Shown: positions 61,713 through 64,000 of the stretch, in pieces
How positions within the stretch are numbered: the first letter of the stretch is position 1
Layout of the letters: each line of letters begins with the position of its first letter
NCBI RefSeq assembly: GCF_002078875.1
Contig: NC_034409.1
Coordinates: 61,343,874-61,407,873 of the forward strand
Source of the DNA: Numida meleagris
Lineage: Eukaryota > Chordata > Aves > Galliformes > Numididae
Direction: 5' to 3'
Length of the DNA: 64,000 nt
Made by a program: the position numbers and the translations under genes
Notes under the pieces: model-generated
Seen by the model: the letters and a program-made list of their open reading frames with translations, nothing else
What the model was told of the DNA's origin: nothing
Databases searched by the model: none

Positions 61713-64000
61713 TTCTGGAAATGTGTATGAGGGAGTGCTGGGCTAAATATTACGAATAACTGATGATAAGTTTTTCATTTTACATGTTAATGCTGTCTTC
61801 AGCTTTCTTGCACTTCCATGTAATACTGGCTTGTGTCCTCACTCTAATGAGAAGAACTATTTTATAGCTGAACTCCTAGAGGTTCTATTTCTAAAATACT
61901 TTTAGAATGCTTTTTGTCTGCCTGACTAATGCTGCATAGGAGTGGTTTTCCTGCAAACAATCATGGTGATGAAATCATGGAATATGGTGATAGGATCAAA
62001 CAAATGTGGAATTTGGAACTGTATAAACAATAATGAATTAGTTTCTCAAAGCATCCTAGTACCTCTCTGACCTAGAAAACAAACTGGTAATTAATTTTTA
62101 ACAACAAATTTAATGGAACTTTTTTTTTTGTAAGTAAAAAAAAAAGAAGATGGAAATATGAGTCACATGATGCCTGATCTGGATTTCTTTGTACCTTTCA
62201 TGTTCATGCATAATGAATCCTTTGATGCTTTCATAAGAAATTAAATAATTGGCTTCTGATTTAACAGACGATATTATTATTCTTTTTGTATTCATGTCTT
62301 CTGTAGTTGAATTTATTATAATGGCCATATTCCAACAGCTGAGATATGTTAAACCACTGTTATTGCTATTCTTTTTTCTCTAATATGCTGATAAACATTA
62401 TGTGATCCATTTTGAATTTTATTTATATTTATACATGCATTCAGTAGTCAGGCTAGCAGATACTATCTATATACTAAAGTTATTTTATCTTAGAAATGAT
62501 TGTTCTCTTATTGCTTATGTAGCTTAGAATCATCCTTAGCCATAGAAATAAATGTTTCTACGTAGCTTTAAAAGTCTCCCATTTAATCTTCACTTTATAT
62601 ATTTTGTCATTAGGTAAGTATTGCTATTGCTGGTTGTCATGAATGAACTTGTGTAAGCTTCTAATATCTTGTGACAGTGTATACCACAGTTATTATTTCA
62701 TCCCATTTGTTCTGTTTTCTAACCTGCTCGCTAATAATTTTATATGACATTTATTGTTTCTCATATTACAAAAACAAATTCATAGTTTTTCTGATTTGTT
62801 CACGTTCTGCATGCCATTTGTAATTTTATCAGGCCCATAAAGAAGCAGTGAAAGATTTGAGAAGCTTTTGCAGAATCTAGTTGGTAAATTAATACTATCC
62901 TCAAGCAAAGCATTTATTTTGTGAGCGATTAATTGACCAGTTCGCACCTGAGCAAAATGGAGGCTTTTTTAGGGGTGGGAGAAATAACTGGCACTTCTGT
63001 ACTGAGGAATCATTGAACAGTATCTTGTGATCTAGGTGTTATATTCTAGAGTAACAGTAACTTTATTGCAATTACTTTCATTTTTGAGAGTTTATCAGTA
63101 TAAAGAAGATCTCATTATATGCTATATTTAGCTAGGCTGGTCAGCTTTGCGGTTTGAATTTAGAGAGACTTCTGAGATTAACAAAGGAAATCTGGTTAGA
63201 AATTGACTATCTTGAAAATAAGCTACTGAGTATTACTCTGGGTTTTTAAAAATTTATTGCAAGAAAAAAGTTATTTAGCAAATCATTTTTAGATATTATT
63301 TTAAATCTTAAAACGTGGAGAGAACTAAAAGTTCCTTGTTTAATCTCCCTGAGGAAAATATAAGAGCTTAAAAAATACCAGTATTACTTTCCGATTTAGT
63401 AAATGTTTTTAAGCATTCACGTTACTGATTAAAAACATGCAGCTAAAAGGATATTCTCCGCTCTGTTATGTTTGGAATATCCTTCAAATACCTTTAAAGG
63501 AAGTCAATATCAGGCAACTGTGTATATACACTTCAATTCCCATTACAAAAATAAACATTAAGCAAAACATACAACTTTTTAGCTGTTATCTTTTCTCTGC
63601 TAAGTTAGAGATAAACTGACCACATGTTAAAGATTAGCTGCTGATGGACAAGTGATCAAAAGCTTTCCTTCCCTTCCTGTCCTGACTCATGCCTGTAACC
63701 CAGTTAGACGACAGAAAAGAGATAAATATTGGGTTGTGTGGCCTTTGAATGAGGTGTTCAGGGCATGAGGTCTCCAGTGAATATGTGTGATTTGTCTAAG
63801 ACAGGCATTTTAAATTTGTGAACAAATTAATGTTTGTTCTGTTTTTTTTCATGTGCAGCCATTTCCCTAGTCTACCACTGAAGTGGTAGTCTGAGTGGTA
63901 GGCTCTTCAGCTGGCACCTGCAATGCCAGACAGCCTCAGTATCTGTACATCTCAAACAATATGCAAGGAAACTGGTAATGTTCTTTTTTGTGCTTGTAAG

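Larger units (their letters stand above)
35022..64000 (+). other. ERC1: ERC1 intron 2 (at least 29 kb, continues past the window)
   Basis: Starts gtttgt and runs to the window end. The expected next ERC1 exon would resume with coiled-coil sequence after EENQ; no open stretch resembling it is found. The first half (35.0-50.9 kb) is AT-rich and repeat-poor apart from one solo LTR and a mariner end. The second half (50.9-61.7 kb) is dense with CR1 and LTR remnants. 61.7-64.0 kb is AT-rich with nothing recognised except a small hairpin (63872-63889, stem ctaccact). Confidence 0.8.

Noticed and set aside
63872..63889. 8-bp-stem hairpin ctaccact/agtggtag near the window end
   Set aside because: Too short to distinguish from chance in 64 kb.

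Overview
This is a vertebrate nuclear window, and the signs point to a bird, most likely a galliform (chicken or a close relative). The dispersed repeats are CR1 non-LTR retrotransposons, avian ERV LTRs and a mariner-type fragment. No Alu- or L1-like repeats are seen. Genes are split by GT/AG introns, with one strong CpG island and otherwise AT-rich introns. Gene order WNK1 (+) / RAD52 (-) / ERC1 (+) is the order known from human 12p13.33, which corresponds to macrochromosome 1 in chicken. Species and chromosome are inferred from this synteny and the repeats.

Layout. 1-4750: WNK1 intron with one CR1 fragment. 4751-4938 and 5232-5546: the last two coding exons of WNK1, followed by a 3' UTR of about 2.6 kb ending near 8125. 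8126-10708: short tail-to-tail spacer. 10874-19656: all ten coding exons of RAD52 on the minus strand, which splice in frame to 408 residues. A non-coding RAD52 exon 1 is proposed at the CpG island near 23.16 kb. 23.04-23.86 kb: CpG island serving as a divergent promoter for RAD52 (left) and ERC1 (right). 23402-34187: ERC1 intron 1. 34188-35021: ERC1 exon 2, with a short-uORF-rich leader, the start codon at 34353 and 223 codons. 35022-64000: part of a very long ERC1 intron that contains no exon I can recognise. It holds one solo ERVL-type LTR, two further LTR-derived blocks, a mariner end and a cluster of CR1 copies.

Function. WNK1 is the WNK-SPAK/OSR1 ion-transport kinase. RAD52 is the single-strand annealing / recombination mediator. 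ERC1 (ELKS) is an active-zone and cell-cortex scaffold. They are not a pathway; only RAD52 and ERC1 are likely to share regulatory DNA. I found no CRISPR array, operon, tRNA/rRNA gene or convincing undescribed system. The most interesting points are the uORF-dense ERC1 leader (one uORF is a bare start-stop), the RAD52 reading that ends without the basic tail of the human protein, a CR1 copy with its RT domain deleted, and a perfect 34-bp palindrome in the ERC1 intron.
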